Shown here: piece after piece, positions 18,492 through 27,461 of the stretch
Position numbering within the stretch: the first letter of the stretch is position 1
Layout of the letters: each line of letters starts with the position of its first letter
From: Salipaludibacillus keqinensis
Lineage (GTDB): Bacteria > Bacillota > Bacilli > Bacillales > Salisediminibacteriaceae
Direction: 5' to 3'
Assembly: GCF_003226325.1 (NCBI RefSeq)
Contig: NZ_PDOD01000001.1
Location: forward strand, 1,116,001 to 1,180,000
DNA length: 64,000 bases
Notes under the pieces: model-generated
What the model saw: the letters and a program-made list of their open reading frames with translations, nothing else
What the model was told of the DNA's origin: nothing
The model's database searches: none
Position numbers and translations under genes: made by a program

Positions 18492-19580
18492 ATGAATAAA
18501 CAAACATTTATAGAACAATTGCGTGATTTAGCTTCAATTCAAGGAACGCCTGGACAAGAAATGAGCGTAGTGAAATCGTTAGTGGAATTATTTACACCGG
18601 TTGCTGATGAGGTGGAAGTGGACCATATGGGGAATATTTATGCGTACATTCACGGGGATCATCCCGGTCCTAAAATGATGGTTTCAGCTCATTCTGATGA
18701 AATTGGCTGTGTTGTCCGTGACATTGACGATCAAGGGTTTATCAGAATTGAACGAACTGGCGGCGTGATTGAATCTCTGCTCATTGGCCGTAAAGTAAAT
18801 GTTAACGGTCATTTCGGGGTCATCGGAGTGAAAGCGGGACACCTTCAAACGCCAGAAGAAAGAAAAACAATCCCTTCCATGAGTGAATTATACGTGGACG
18901 TGGGTGCCTCGTCTAAAGAAGAAGTCTATAGGATGGGCATACAAATAGGGGACTCGATCTCTTATATTAGTGAGCTTGAGTCATTTACCAATCCAGATTT
19001 AATTTGTGGGAAATCGATAGATAATCGATCTTGTTGTGTGGTTCTTTTAGAGCTTTTTAAAGAGCTCTACACCCAGAGAGATTTTTCAGGGACACTAGTA
19101 GGTGTCATCGCGGTTCAAGAAGAGGTTGGACTCCGTGGTGCAAAAGTAGCTACCTACAAAGTAAACCCAGACTTCGCGTTGGTGTTAGATACGATCCCTT
19201 GTGCTGATACACCAGATAGTATGAACAGCGGTTATCCTGTGGGAATTGGCAAAGGGCCTGTATTTCCTGCTTTGGCGGGAGGCTCAGTCCGAGGTAATAT
19301 TATGTCACCTCAAGTGAAAAACTTGCTTCTTCGTTATGCGGACGAACTAAATATTCCGTATCAATTAGCGGTTATGACAGGTGCCACTACAGATTTAGCC
19401 GCGGTTCATTTGGAACGTGAAGGAGTTCTTGCTGGAGCGATTACGTTTGCGAGACGTTATTCCCACTCCCCTGTAGAAGTTGCCCATGTGGAAGATTTCA
19501 AATTAGGCTATGAACTATTAAAGAAGATCATTACTGACTCCGAAAACTGGGGAGAATTAGATTTTATTTCGTTAGGGTAA
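18492..19580 (+). CDS. M42 family metallo-aminopeptidase (first copy)
   Basis: Cytosolic dinuclear-metal peptidase of the glutamyl aminopeptidase/deblocking type, 362 aa. Metal-site blocks: SAHSDEIG, KSIDNRSCCVVLLE, QEEVGLRGA and VLDTIPCADTP; the C-terminal RRYSHSPVEVAH carries the last His ligand. The family builds large hollow shells that trim peptides. GAAAGGGG precedes the ATG. A second M42 gene at 23838 shares the blocks but differs widely, so it is an old paralogue. Confidence 0.9.
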   Translation: MNKQTFIEQLRDLASIQGTPGQEMSVVKSLVELFTPVADEVEVDHMGNIYAYIHGDHPGPKMMVSAHSDEIGCVVRDIDDQGFIRIERTGGVIESLLIGRKVNVNGHFGVIGVKAGHLQTPEERKTIPSMSELYVDVGASSKEEVYRMGIQIGDSISYISELESFTNPDLICGKSIDNRSCCVVLLELFKELYTQRDFSGTLVGVIAVQEEVGLRGAKVATYKVNPDFALVLDTIPCADTPDSMNSGYPVGIGKGPVFPALAGGSVRGNIMSPQVKNLLLRYADELNIPYQLAVMTGATTDLAAVHLEREGVLAGAITFARRYSHSPVEVAHVEDFKLGYELLKKIITDSENWGELDFISLG

Positions 19581-19613
19581 AATTAATTAAACTCTAAATG
19601 GGAGGAATAGGAT

Positions 19614-19688
19614 TTGGAACTAGTCTTAGCAAGCTTAGGCGTGCTTTCTGCAGCTGGATTCCTTTATTATTTAGGCAAATCTGGCTAG
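19614..19688 (+). CDS. Small membrane peptide, amber stop before a basic tail
   Basis: TTG start with GGGAGGAATAGGA just upstream. The 24-residue product is one hydrophobic helix ending in FLYYLGKSG. Just after the TAG at 19686 the same frame continues GWGGKKEDQ to a TAG at 19716-19718, a soluble charged tail that looks like the natural end of such a peptide. Either the short form is made, the stop is read through, or the gene has a recent nonsense change. It is followed by a good terminator. No family recognised. Confidence 0.4.
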   Translation: MELVLASLGVLSAAGFLYYLGKSG

Positions 19689-19733
19689 GGCTGGGGCGGT
19701 AAAAAGGAAGATCAATAGTGGATACTTTATTAG

Positions 19734-19762
19734 AAACTCTAGATGGATGTCTAGAGTTTTTA
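19734..19762 (+). terminator. Terminator after the small membrane peptide
   Basis: AAACTCTAGA pairs with TCTAGAGTTT, loop of six bases, then TT and AT-rich sequence. Confidence 0.75.
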
Positions 19763-19788
19763 TTATTGTGTGGGAAACGCATCATGTT

Positions 19789-20066
19789 CGTCGTTAAACT
19801 CCCATGTTGAAGACTAACAGACTACGATCACTGTGTGAACGTTGCTAAACTCTCAAATTAGAGACGAACAGACTACGATCACTGGGTGAACGTCGCTAAA
19901 CTCTCAAGTTGGAGACGAACAGACTACGATCTCTGTGAGAACGTCGCTAAACTCCCAAGTTGGAGACGAACAGACTACGATCTCTGTGTGAACGTCTCTA
20001 AACTCTCAAGTTGGAGACGAACAGACTACGATCACTGTGTGAACGTCGTTAAACTCCGATGTTGGA
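19789..20066. repeat. 51-bp tandem repeat, five copies plus part of a sixth
   Basis: Copies start at 19789, 19840, 19891, 19942 and 19993, with a partial copy at 20044-20066. Unit differences are single substitutions with no length change. Most copies contain GACG..ACAG..CTGT..CGTC, which could fold as a nested stem-loop. A frame through copies 3-6 stays open because 51 is a multiple of three, but copies 1 and 2 carry stops (TGA, TAG) in it and no ribosome site is present, so it is probably not coding. Confidence 0.85.
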
Positions 20067-20236
20067 CTTTTCTATCTATTGGATCATTTTCAACCCTAAT
20101 CTAAATGATTATTAAACTAAGAATCTGTCTTGCCCCAATCAAAATAATTTAGTACCTGATATTAACACTTGGTATTGTCCCATATTCGAAGTATACTTAA
20201 ATGAAACAAACGATTCTAAAAACGAGGGGGATTTAA

Positions 20237-21094
20237 ATGAGCGAGAAAAAAATAGCATTTGTCACAGACAGTACAGCCTTTTTACCGAAAGAATTAAAGG
20301 AGCACCCCGATGTTTATGTAGCACCGATCGTAGTGATTTCTGATGAAAAAGAATACGAGGACGGGGTAGATTTATCTTCAAATCAATTATATGAAATGAT
20401 CCGTAATAATAAGAAAGTACCTAAAACCTCTCAACCATCAATAGGAAAATTTGAAGATTTATACGAGAAATTGAAGCAAGATTATGATGCAGCTATTTCT
20501 ATTCATGTTTCAAACAAATTAAGCGGGACAATTTCTAGTTCAACCGCCGGCAAGGACCAAGCAGGCTTTGATGTTGAAATTGTTGATTCTTATTCCCTGT
20601 CATTTGCGATGACGAAGCTAATAACTAAAGCAATCACCCTTGCTGAAGCAGGAAGAGACGTAAAGGATATTGCTCATGAACTAAGAGAAGAAGTAGGAAG
20701 GTCCCGTAATTACATTTTATTAGGGAACTTGGAGCAGCTCTATAAAGGAGGAAGAATGTCCGGTGCGCAATTTCTATTAGGGAACGTACTGAAAATCAAG
20801 CCGATTCTTTCTATTAATGCCGAAGGGGAATTAGGATTACTTGAGCGTGTTCGTTCTGAGAAAAAAGCGACGAATAGAATGATCGAATTACTGAAGCAGT
20901 CTTACGACGAGGAAAGTGTAAAACAAGTAGCGATCATGCACGGAAATGTACTAGAAAAAGCCAGGGAACTAGAAAAAAGCATAAAAGAGCAAATTCCTGA
21001 TCTAGATATTATAGTTGGTGAAATCAGTTCTTCCATTGCCGTCCATGCGGGTGAAGGAACTGTAGCGTTGTTCTGGAATGTGGAGAAGGAGTAA
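20237..21094 (+). CDS. DegV family fatty-acid binding protein
   Basis: Cytosolic lipid-binding protein, 285 aa. The start IAFVTDSTAFLP and the KVPKTSQPS block are DegV/FakB hallmarks; the Ser in TSQPS and the GTISSS and HVSNKLSGT region contact the fatty-acid head. Such proteins present fatty acids to the FakA kinase, so the acyl phosphate can enter phospholipid synthesis. CGAGGGGG precedes the ATG. Single gene. Confidence 0.88.
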   Translation: MSEKKIAFVTDSTAFLPKELKEHPDVYVAPIVVISDEKEYEDGVDLSSNQLYEMIRNNKKVPKTSQPSIGKFEDLYEKLKQDYDAAISIHVSNKLSGTISSSTAGKDQAGFDVEIVDSYSLSFAMTKLITKAITLAEAGRDVKDIAHELREEVGRSRNYILLGNLEQLYKGGRMSGAQFLLGNVLKIKPILSINAEGELGLLERVRSEKKATNRMIELLKQSYDEESVKQVAIMHGNVLEKARELEKSIKEQIPDLDIIVGEISSSIAVHAGEGTVALFWNVEKE

Positions 21095-21166
21095 TTAGGA
21101 AACAACTGAGTAAATCTATTAAACTTATGTGACTTGTAAGATTATGCCACATGATGTTTAGTAGGT

Positions 21167-21367
21167 TTATTTTTTTTGATTTTCAAGTCTCTGTAACCAT
21201 TTATAAACAGCACAAATTGGAAACAGAAAATTAATATTTTCCAGATTATGTAGTTTTCTATAAGTAATAATGGTACTATTTACTTGTAAAATACGGACAA
21301 TTCTGACAATTGAAACATTATCATCATAATAATAGGTAGATCCTGTTAAGTAGACAACGCTTTTCAT
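21167..21367 (-). CDS. Hypothetical protein, 66 aa, divergent from the amino-acid importer
   Basis: Unrecognised. The ATG at 21367 has GGAG eight bases upstream. The product (MKSVVYLTGSTYYYDD ... KWLQRLENQKK) is basic and partly hydrophobic without a clear membrane helix. Codon use is not distinctive. It could be a real small gene or a chance ORF in an AT-rich gap. Confidence 0.3.
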   Translation of the reverse strand: MKSVVYLTGSTYYYDDNVSIVRIVRILQVNSTIITYRKLHNLENINFLFPICAVYKWLQRLENQKK

Positions 21368-21410
21368 AGTAATCACTCCGCAGGGAGAAAAAATAAAAGG
21401 GGGATAAAAC

Positions 21411-22223
21411 ATGAACTACAGTCTGAAAAAGTGGTCACTTGTAACTGGTGTATTAGGCATGGTGTTCTTAGCAGGATGTGGTGATAATAACGATGAGATT
21501 GGAGGTGGAAATGAAAACGAGGGAAATGATGATCTAACGTTGGATGGAGAAACATTTGTTTATGCTTTATCAGGTGAGTACCGACCGTTTAGTTACGTAG
21601 ATGAAAACGGGGAATTAACCGGGTTTGACGTAGATATTGGTATGGCGATCGCAGAAGAACTAGGTTACGAGGGAGAACCTTATCGCATCTCATTTTCTGG
21701 AATTATACCAGGTCTTCAAGATGACCGGTATGATGCGATTATTGGAAGTATGGGCATTACCGAGGAAAGACAAGAAACGGTTGATTTTTCAGACCCTTAT
21801 TACATTTCTGGTGCTCAAGTGTATGTCAGGCCAGATAGCGATATTGCTTCAATTGACGATATTACAGAAGACGTCAATGTGGCAGTAGCTTTGGCTACAA
21901 CTTACGAAGCTATGATTGAGGATTATACGACAGACGTTTCCACCTATGACTCAGATGTTGTTGCTTTACAATCTTTAGATCAAGGGCGTCATGATGCCGT
22001 TGTTACTGATCGGCTAATTGGACTTATTAACTTGGAAGAGCAAGACCTTGATATAGTCATGGCAGGAGAGTTGGTTGACGTTGAGCATGTAGGTATTGCA
22101 GTGAAAAAAGGAAATGAAGAGTTGCTTGAGGCTATAAATGAAGCTTTACAAACAATAAAAGATAATGGTACCTATTTAGAAATTAGTGAACATTATTTTG
22201 ATGAAGATATAAGTCAGGAATAA
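21411..22223 (+). CDS. Polar amino-acid ABC importer, substrate-binding lipoprotein
   Basis: Membrane-anchored outside receptor, 270 aa. A signal peptide ends in the lipobox LAGC (Cys about residue 23), followed by a Glu/Asn/Gly-rich linker and the SBP_bac_3 domain (EYRPFSYVDENGELTGFDVDIG ligand entry region). The set with permease and ATPase directly downstream is a complete type-3 amino-acid importer like ArtPQR or GlnHPQ. Specificity cannot be told; the acidic pocket-lining sequence does not settle it. GGGGGATAAAAC precedes the ATG. Confidence 0.88.
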   Translation: MNYSLKKWSLVTGVLGMVFLAGCGDNNDEIGGGNENEGNDDLTLDGETFVYALSGEYRPFSYVDENGELTGFDVDIGMAIAEELGYEGEPYRISFSGIIPGLQDDRYDAIIGSMGITEERQETVDFSDPYYISGAQVYVRPDSDIASIDDITEDVNVAVALATTYEAMIEDYTTDVSTYDSDVVALQSLDQGRHDAVVTDRLIGLINLEEQDLDIVMAGELVDVEHVGIAVKKGNEELLEAINEALQTIKDNGTYLEISEHYFDEDISQE

Positions 22224-22292
22224 TCCATTAAAGCTGGCTCACATGTGATGTAATTGATTGTACATGTGAGTCACTATTTGAGGTGAAGTAAA

Positions 22293-22973
22293 ATGATTGT
22301 GGGCAGCGTTTTCGATTTTGGCACATTTATCAGTGAGTTGATGAGAACGTACCCTTTTTTCATAAAGGCTGCGATTATTACGATTCAGCTAACTATAGCT
22401 TCCATTCTCATTGGAACAGTCATCGGAATTATTTTTGCATTACTTAAATTATCGCCTGTTCGTTTATTTAGGATGATCGCTAATGGGTATATTACCATCA
22501 TTCGGGGGACCCCTTTGATTGTCCAAATATTTGCGTTGTTTTATGGGTTCTCACAAATCATTATGCTTTCTGCCTTTTGGTCGGCGGCTCTTGCGTTAGC
22601 AGTTCATAATTCAGCTTATATTGCTGAAATTTTCCGAGGAGCGATTCAGTCAATTGATAAAGGACAGACGGAAGCAGGTAGGTCTCTAGGCATGTCTGAA
22701 GGAGTGACCATGCGGCGAATTATCATGCCTCAAGCGTTGCGACGAGCGGTACCTCCGCTAGGAAATCAATTTATTATCGGCTTAAAAGATTCCTCGCTGG
22801 CAGCCTTCGTGGCAGTGGACGAGCTCTTTCGAACAGCACAAGGGATTGCCGCAGGAACGCTAAATACAATGGAAACATACATCATTGTTGCGTTATACTA
22901 CTTATTGTTAGTCATGGTGTTTACAGTCATTGTAAACGAAGTGGAAAAACGTATGGCGAAGAGTGAGAAATAG
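22293..22973 (+). CDS. Polar amino-acid ABC importer, permease
   Basis: Membrane subunit, 226 aa, about five helices. The HisM-type family signature is seen as TIIRGTPLIVQIF and the cytoplasmic EAA loop as EAGRSLGMSEGVTMRRIIMPQALRR's first part, which docks to the ATPase. GAGGTGAAGTAAA precedes the ATG. It lies 69 bases after the binding protein, a gap holding a small GC inverted repeat (CTCACATGTGA), and 12 bases before the ATPase. Confidence 0.88.
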   Translation: MIVGSVFDFGTFISELMRTYPFFIKAAIITIQLTIASILIGTVIGIIFALLKLSPVRLFRMIANGYITIIRGTPLIVQIFALFYGFSQIIMLSAFWSAALALAVHNSAYIAEIFRGAIQSIDKGQTEAGRSLGMSEGVTMRRIIMPQALRRAVPPLGNQFIIGLKDSSLAAFVAVDELFRTAQGIAAGTLNTMETYIIVALYYLLLVMVFTVIVNEVEKRMAKSEK

Positions 22974-22985
22974 GAGGAAGTTTTT

Positions 22986-23717
22986 ATGAAAGAAATGATC
23001 CGTGTTGAAAAATTAAATAAGTCCTTCGGAGATTTACACGTACTAAAGGACATTGATTTAACAGTAAATGAAAAAGATGTTCTTTGTTTAATTGGAGCCA
23101 GTGGTTCAGGTAAAAGCACCCTGCTCCGCTGTTTAAACTTTCTAGAAATCAAAGATGACGGCGTGATTATTTTTGAAGGAGATCAAATTGAACCAAAGAC
23201 CCACAACTTAAACGAAGTGCGGCAAAAAGTGGGGATGGTCTTTCAACACTTCAATTTATTTCCTCATAAAACCGTATTGGAAAATGTGACAGAGGCCCCA
23301 TTGATGGTCAAGAAAACAAACAAAGCTACTGCCGTAAAAGAGGGGAAAGCCCTCTTAGAGAAGGTCGGATTAGGTGATAAATATCATGTCTATCCTTCAA
23401 AGCTCTCAGGAGGTCAAAAACAACGGGTAGCTATCGCCCGTGCCCTAGCCATGAAACCTGATATTATGCTGTTCGATGAGCCAACTTCTGCGTTAGATCC
23501 TGAACTGGTGGGAGAAGTTCTCGAAACAATGAAAGATCTTGCTAAAGAAGGGATGACGATGATCATTGTCACCCATGAAATGGGATTCGCGAAAGAAGTG
23601 GCTGATTACACGATCTATATGCATGAAGGCCGTATAGTAGAAAGAGGCGAATCTAAAGCATTTTTTGAACATCCTAAGGAGGAACGTACAAAAGAGTTTT
23701 TAAGTAAAGTCTTATGA
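22986..23717 (+). CDS. Polar amino-acid ABC importer, ATPase (GlnQ/ArtM type)
   Basis: Cytoplasmic ATPase, 243 aa. Walker [10 protein letters not shown] about 38-46, Q-loop [10 protein letters not shown], signature [15 protein letters not shown] about 139-153, Walker [13 protein letters not shown], switch His in IIVTHEMGF. All are textbook for the amino-acid importer group. AGGAGG stands before the ATG. A hairpin follows at 23738. Confidence 0.92.
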   Translation: MKEMIRVEKLNKSFGDLHVLKDIDLTVNEKDVLCLIGASGSGKSTLLRCLNFLEIKDDGVIIFEGDQIEPKTHNLNEVRQKVGMVFQHFNLFPHKTVLENVTEAPLMVKKTNKATAVKEGKALLEKVGLGDKYHVYPSKLSGGQKQRVAIARALAMKPDIMLFDEPTSALDPELVGEVLETMKDLAKEGMTMIIVTHEMGFAKEVADYTIYMHEGRIVERGESKAFFEHPKEERTKEFLSKVL

Positions 23718-23737
23718 ATCTCCATGTTAGAAATTAA

Positions 23738-23761
23738 AGGCGCCGTAAATTTACGACGCCT
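23738..23761 (+). terminator. Hairpin terminator of the amino-acid importer
   Basis: AGGCGCCGTAAA pairs with TTTACGACGCCT (one mismatch), followed by a short T-rich stretch. Confidence 0.6.
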
Positions 23762-23837
23762 CTATTCTTCGTTAAATATTTCGTTTTCCTAAATAAAAAG
23801 GTATAATTTAGCTAAATATCAGAATGGGGGATCAATC

Positions 23838-24908
23838 ATGCAAAAATTACTTGAAACACTTACTGACTTACACGGGCCATGCGGACATGAGCAACCCGTT
23901 TCCAAATGGATAAGGGACAACGTGACTTCTCTAGTAGATGAAGTCAGTGTAGATGCATTAGGAAACGTCATCGCTACAAAGAACGGCAATCAACCTGGAC
24001 CTTCCATGGTGATGACAGCTCACATGGATGAGGTAGGATTTATCGTTAAGAAAATTGAGAGCAGTGGACTCATTCGCTTCGAAAAATTAGGAGGGAATGA
24101 TGATCGCAACTTATTAACGCAAAAGGTTCAAATTAGAACGAAAAAAGGATTGCTCATTGGAGTGATCGGAAGCATTTCAGCTCATTTCGCAAAATTTGAT
24201 GATGCTAGCCGTGTTAGGAACCATCGACAGTTATACATAGACGTAGGTGCTAAAAATAAACAAGACGCCATGGATTTAGGTGTAGAAATTGGTTCACCGA
24301 TTACTTGGGCGCCGAGTATTGATTATTTAGGGAATGAAGCAACGGGTCGATTTGTAGGGAAAGGATTTGACGACAGAGCCGGATGTGCAGTTTTAATTCA
24401 AGTTTTGCAAGAATTAGATCAAGCTGATTTTTGCGGGAAACTGACGGCGATATTTACCGTTCAAGAAGAAGTAGGATTGCGAGGGGCCCAAGTGGCAGCG
24501 CACCAAGTGGAAGCTGACGTTGCTATTGCTATTGATACGACAGCTGTTAGCGACACACCTGAAGAAACGATGGACGATACGCTGGCAATAGGAGAAGGAA
24601 CAGGTATTAAAGTCATGGACTTTAGTTTAATCTCTCACCCAGCCGTGAAAGATCACCTAGTTGATTTAGCAACCACCAACAAGATTACATATCAAATGGA
24701 GATCTTCCCAGGAATAGGAACCGATGGAGGGGCTATGAGTCTGTCTAAGCAAGGCATTCCAACAGGTGTGCTGTCCATACCTTCTCGCTATGCCCATTCG
24801 CCTGTTGAAGTGATCGATATGACAGACTTGCTGGCTACAAAAGATTTGCTGAAATTATTTATTTTGTCGTTAACGGAAGAATCTTCTTTTTTATTTATTG
24901 AAGATTAG
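23838..24908 (+). CDS. M42 family metallo-aminopeptidase (second copy)
   Basis: Cytosolic dinuclear-metal aminopeptidase, 356 aa. Metal-site blocks TAHMDEVGF, KGFDDRAGCAVLIQ, QEEVGLRGAQ and AIDTTAVSDTPE; the last His is in RYAHSPVEV. Resembles the YsdC/YtoP/FrvX group. GGGGGATCAATC precedes the ATG. It lies directly downstream of an amino-acid importer and may serve peptide use, but a terminator-like hairpin lies between them. Confidence 0.9.
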   Translation: MQKLLETLTDLHGPCGHEQPVSKWIRDNVTSLVDEVSVDALGNVIATKNGNQPGPSMVMTAHMDEVGFIVKKIESSGLIRFEKLGGNDDRNLLTQKVQIRTKKGLLIGVIGSISAHFAKFDDASRVRNHRQLYIDVGAKNKQDAMDLGVEIGSPITWAPSIDYLGNEATGRFVGKGFDDRAGCAVLIQVLQELDQADFCGKLTAIFTVQEEVGLRGAQVAAHQVEADVAIAIDTTAVSDTPEETMDDTLAIGEGTGIKVMDFSLISHPAVKDHLVDLATTNKITYQMEIFPGIGTDGGAMSLSKQGIPTGVLSIPSRYAHSPVEVIDMTDLLATKDLLKLFILSLTEESSFLFIED

Positions 24909-25095
24909 TCTATGCTAAAGACGATTTAGAAAACCTACCCGCGACCTTTATGTTATTTTTTTTCAAATCAATATCAAAATTAAACTAGAAACAAAATTAG
25001 GATGAATAAGACTGATATTCATGAAAAGATGGTACAATAGAGAATAGAAAATTCTGTATCAGAGTTTTACCATGAGATGAAAGGGATTGAATAGT

Positions 25096-25539
25096 TTGAG
25101 TACTAACGAAACAAGAACAGATTTACCACCAAATTTCGCCGAATTAAAAAAATCCGTAAATAGAAAAGCCAACTGGCGTGAGCGATTAGATGCTGTGGAA
25201 GAACTAGGGAATTGGAAGAACCGCGAAACGATTGAATTGTTGCATCACAGCATGAAAGGTGATCCAGTTCATAGCGTGCGCTTGGCCGCATATCGCAATC
25301 TTCAAGACATAGGCGAAGACGTATCGATGCCCGAGCGGAAAAATGAAGATCCAATAAAAGGAACGAAAAAGATTCTAGTAAGAATTAAAAAGAGTCTACC
25401 TAGAGATCATTCATACGAGGATTTCAAAGAAAAAGTCAAAAAGATGCGACTAGATTTATACGATACGTATGAAGGTGAAAAAGGACCTGAATTTGATGCA
25501 TGGTTGAAAGAAACATGGTCAGAACTAAAAACTAGATAA
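25096..25539 (+). CDS. HEAT-repeat protein, 147 aa
   Basis: Small cytosolic helical protein. Residues about 20-80 contain HEAT/PBS-like repeats (RLDAVEELGNWKNRETIELL ... VRLAAYRNLQDIG), which usually bind other proteins. The C-terminal half is basic and helical. TTG at 25096 is preferred with AAGGG nine bases upstream; a TTG at 25087 would add three residues. A perfect terminator follows. Function unknown. Confidence 0.7.
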   Translation: MSTNETRTDLPPNFAELKKSVNRKANWRERLDAVEELGNWKNRETIELLHHSMKGDPVHSVRLAAYRNLQDIGEDVSMPERKNEDPIKGTKKILVRIKKSLPRDHSYEDFKEKVKKMRLDLYDTYEGEKGPEFDAWLKETWSELKTR

Positions 25540-25543
25540 TCCT

Positions 25544-25579
25544 AAAAAACTTAGAGAATGACATTCTCTAAGTTTTTTT
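25544..25579 (+). terminator. Strong terminator
   Basis: AACTTAGAGAATG pairs with CATTCTCTAAGTT around one loop base pair region, flanked by A6 and T7; works in both directions. Confidence 0.9.
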
Positions 25580-25655
25580 ATTTAGCAGGAGATTCTACCC
25601 CTCCATATCGAATAGATATGAATGATGATTCATTCATAAATAAGGAGGGGTTAGT

Positions 25656-27353
25656 TTGTTATTTATCAATCCGCAAAAATATCAATCGCGTGCTAACGAT
25701 AACGAAACAACGAATGTCATGAACAAAACGATTGAATTCTTTGAACGTAAAGGACTGGCCAAAATCAAAGAGGAAGATCAAGGTTCACAATGGTATAAGG
25801 ATTTTATCAATTTTATCAAAAAGGAACAAATTTTTGCTACCCTACTTACACCATCGGGGACAGGTGAATACGATTCCCGCTTTGATCTTTCTAGAATTTG
25901 TGACTTCAGTGAATTATCAGCATTTTACGGTTTGTCTTATCAATACTGTTATCAAGTGACGATTCTAGGACTTGGACCTATTTGGATGTCAGACAATGAT
26001 TCAGTGAAAGAGAAAACAGGACAATTATTAAAGGATGGAGGGATCTTTGCCTTTGGTATGTCTGAAAAAAAACATGGCGCAGACCTATACTCGAATCAAA
26101 TGAAGCTTCATAAACAGGAAGATGGTCTCTATAGAGGGAGTGGTTCGAAATATTATATTGGCAATGCTAACGAAGCGGCTCTCGTCTCCGTATTTGGAAG
26201 AATAGCAGAGACGGATGAGTTCGTGTTCTTTGCCGTGGATCCTAAGCACTCGAATTATCACCTAAAAAAGAAAATCCATACTTCAGGTGTAAGGTCCGCC
26301 TATGTAGGTGAATTTGCTCTAGACGATTATCCCGTACGAGAGAGTGATATCTTATCAACAGGAAAAGATGCGTGGGATTCTTCTTTATCAACGGTGAATA
26401 TAGGCAAATTTCAACTTGGGTTTGCCTCGGCAGGCATATGCCAACATGCCTTTTATGAGGCTATAAATCATGCGGATGAGAGGATATTATATGGGCAAAA
26501 GGTGACGGACTTCAGGCATGTAAAGCAGTTGTTTACTGAGTCGTATGCGAGAATCTGTGCTATGAAATTATTTGCGTTGCGAGCTGTTGATTACTTCCGT
26601 TCATCTTCTGAGAAGGATCGACGTTATTTGTTATTCAATCCGATTCAAAAAATGAAAGTTACAAAAGAGGGTATGAATGTCATAGACATGCTTTTGGATG
26701 TTGTAGCGGCTAAAGGATTCGAGCAGGACACCTATATGGAGTCGGCTATTCGTGATATCGGTATGATCCCTAGATTAGAAGGAACGAGTCATGTCAATAT
26801 GGCTCTAGTGATTAAGTTCATGGAGAACTATTTCTTTCATGACGAAACCTATCCTGAAATTCCAATCCGTCGCGATGCCAAAGATGATTCAAATCTTTTC
26901 CACCAGACGACAGGGAAGCTTTCACAAGTCACTTTCCCAAATAATCTAAGTTGTTATGAGGGAGTGGAGTTACCTAATGTGCGTATTTTCTTAGAACAAG
27001 TCAAAACATTCCGGGGCATGCTTGAAAAACATCCGCTCACTAGCCAACAACAGCAAGATAAAGCATTCATGCTTCACTTAGGAGAATTATTTACTTTAAC
27101 CGTATACGCCCAACTCGTGTTGGAGAACGCTAAATTGTATGATGTGAATGATGATTTAGTAGATTATATTTTCACATTTATGATCCGGGATTTTGCCCAA
27201 TTTGCGTTATCACAGCTATCCTCATTTGAACATACAGAGGGCCAGACAGCTAATTTCGAACAAATGCTCAAAAGACCTAAGCTAAACGAGGAACGTGACG
27301 AAAAAATATGGATAGAGGACATTTTACCTTTAAAAGGGGAGTTCAAAGACTAA
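25656..27353 (+). CDS. Long acyl-CoA dehydrogenase family protein
   Basis: FAD-dependent acyl-CoA dehydrogenase-like protein of 565 aa, against about 380 for the common type. The middle domain is recognisable (FAFGMSEKKHGADLYSN in place of the usual TEPGAGSD block, then GSKYYIGNANEA for the usual G-K-WITNG strand), as is the C-terminal helical bundle (NIGKFQLGFASAGICQHAFYEA). About 150 extra residues form an added C-terminal helical domain, as in long-chain or DNA-alkylation-type branches. TTG start with GGAGGGG upstream. The catalytic Glu could not be placed with confidence. Substrate unknown. Confidence 0.75.
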   Translation: MLFINPQKYQSRANDNETTNVMNKTIEFFERKGLAKIKEEDQGSQWYKDFINFIKKEQIFATLLTPSGTGEYDSRFDLSRICDFSELSAFYGLSYQYCYQVTILGLGPIWMSDNDSVKEKTGQLLKDGGIFAFGMSEKKHGADLYSNQMKLHKQEDGLYRGSGSKYYIGNANEAALVSVFGRIAETDEFVFFAVDPKHSNYHLKKKIHTSGVRSAYVGEFALDDYPVRESDILSTGKDAWDSSLSTVNIGKFQLGFASAGICQHAFYEAINHADERILYGQKVTDFRHVKQLFTESYARICAMKLFALRAVDYFRSSSEKDRRYLLFNPIQKMKVTKEGMNVIDMLLDVVAAKGFEQDTYMESAIRDIGMIPRLEGTSHVNMALVIKFMENYFFHDETYPEIPIRRDAKDDSNLFHQTTGKLSQVTFPNNLSCYEGVELPNVRIFLEQVKTFRGMLEKHPLTSQQQQDKAFMLHLGELFTLTVYAQLVLENAKLYDVNDDLVDYIFTFMIRDFAQFALSQLSSFEHTEGQTANFEQMLKRPKLNEERDEKIWIEDILPLKGEFKD

Positions 27354-27387
27354 GGTCAAGGTTGAGTCGTTGGTGAAATGTGTCTTG

Positions 27388-27412
27388 GTTTAAAACTCCT
27401 CACAAAGGGAAG
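27388..27412 (+). promoter_or_regulatory. SigmaB-like promoter of the YflT gene
   Basis: GTTTAA at 27388-27393, 13-base spacer, GGGAAG at 27407-27412. The -35 is the SigmaB consensus and the -10 is near GGGTAT. It lies 50 bases upstream of a general-stress gene, which supports the reading. Confidence 0.5.
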
Positions 27413-27461
27413 AGCTTACCTAGTACTAGATTCAAGGAAGTTATAGAGGAGGACATCGATC

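Noticed and set aside
19789-20066. CRISPR array
   Set aside because: There are no unique spacers; the whole 51-bp unit repeats, and no cas genes are near.
19886-20104. Protein of 17-residue repeats coded in the minisatellite
   Set aside because: The frame is open only because the unit is a multiple of three; the first copies have stops and there is no ribosome site.
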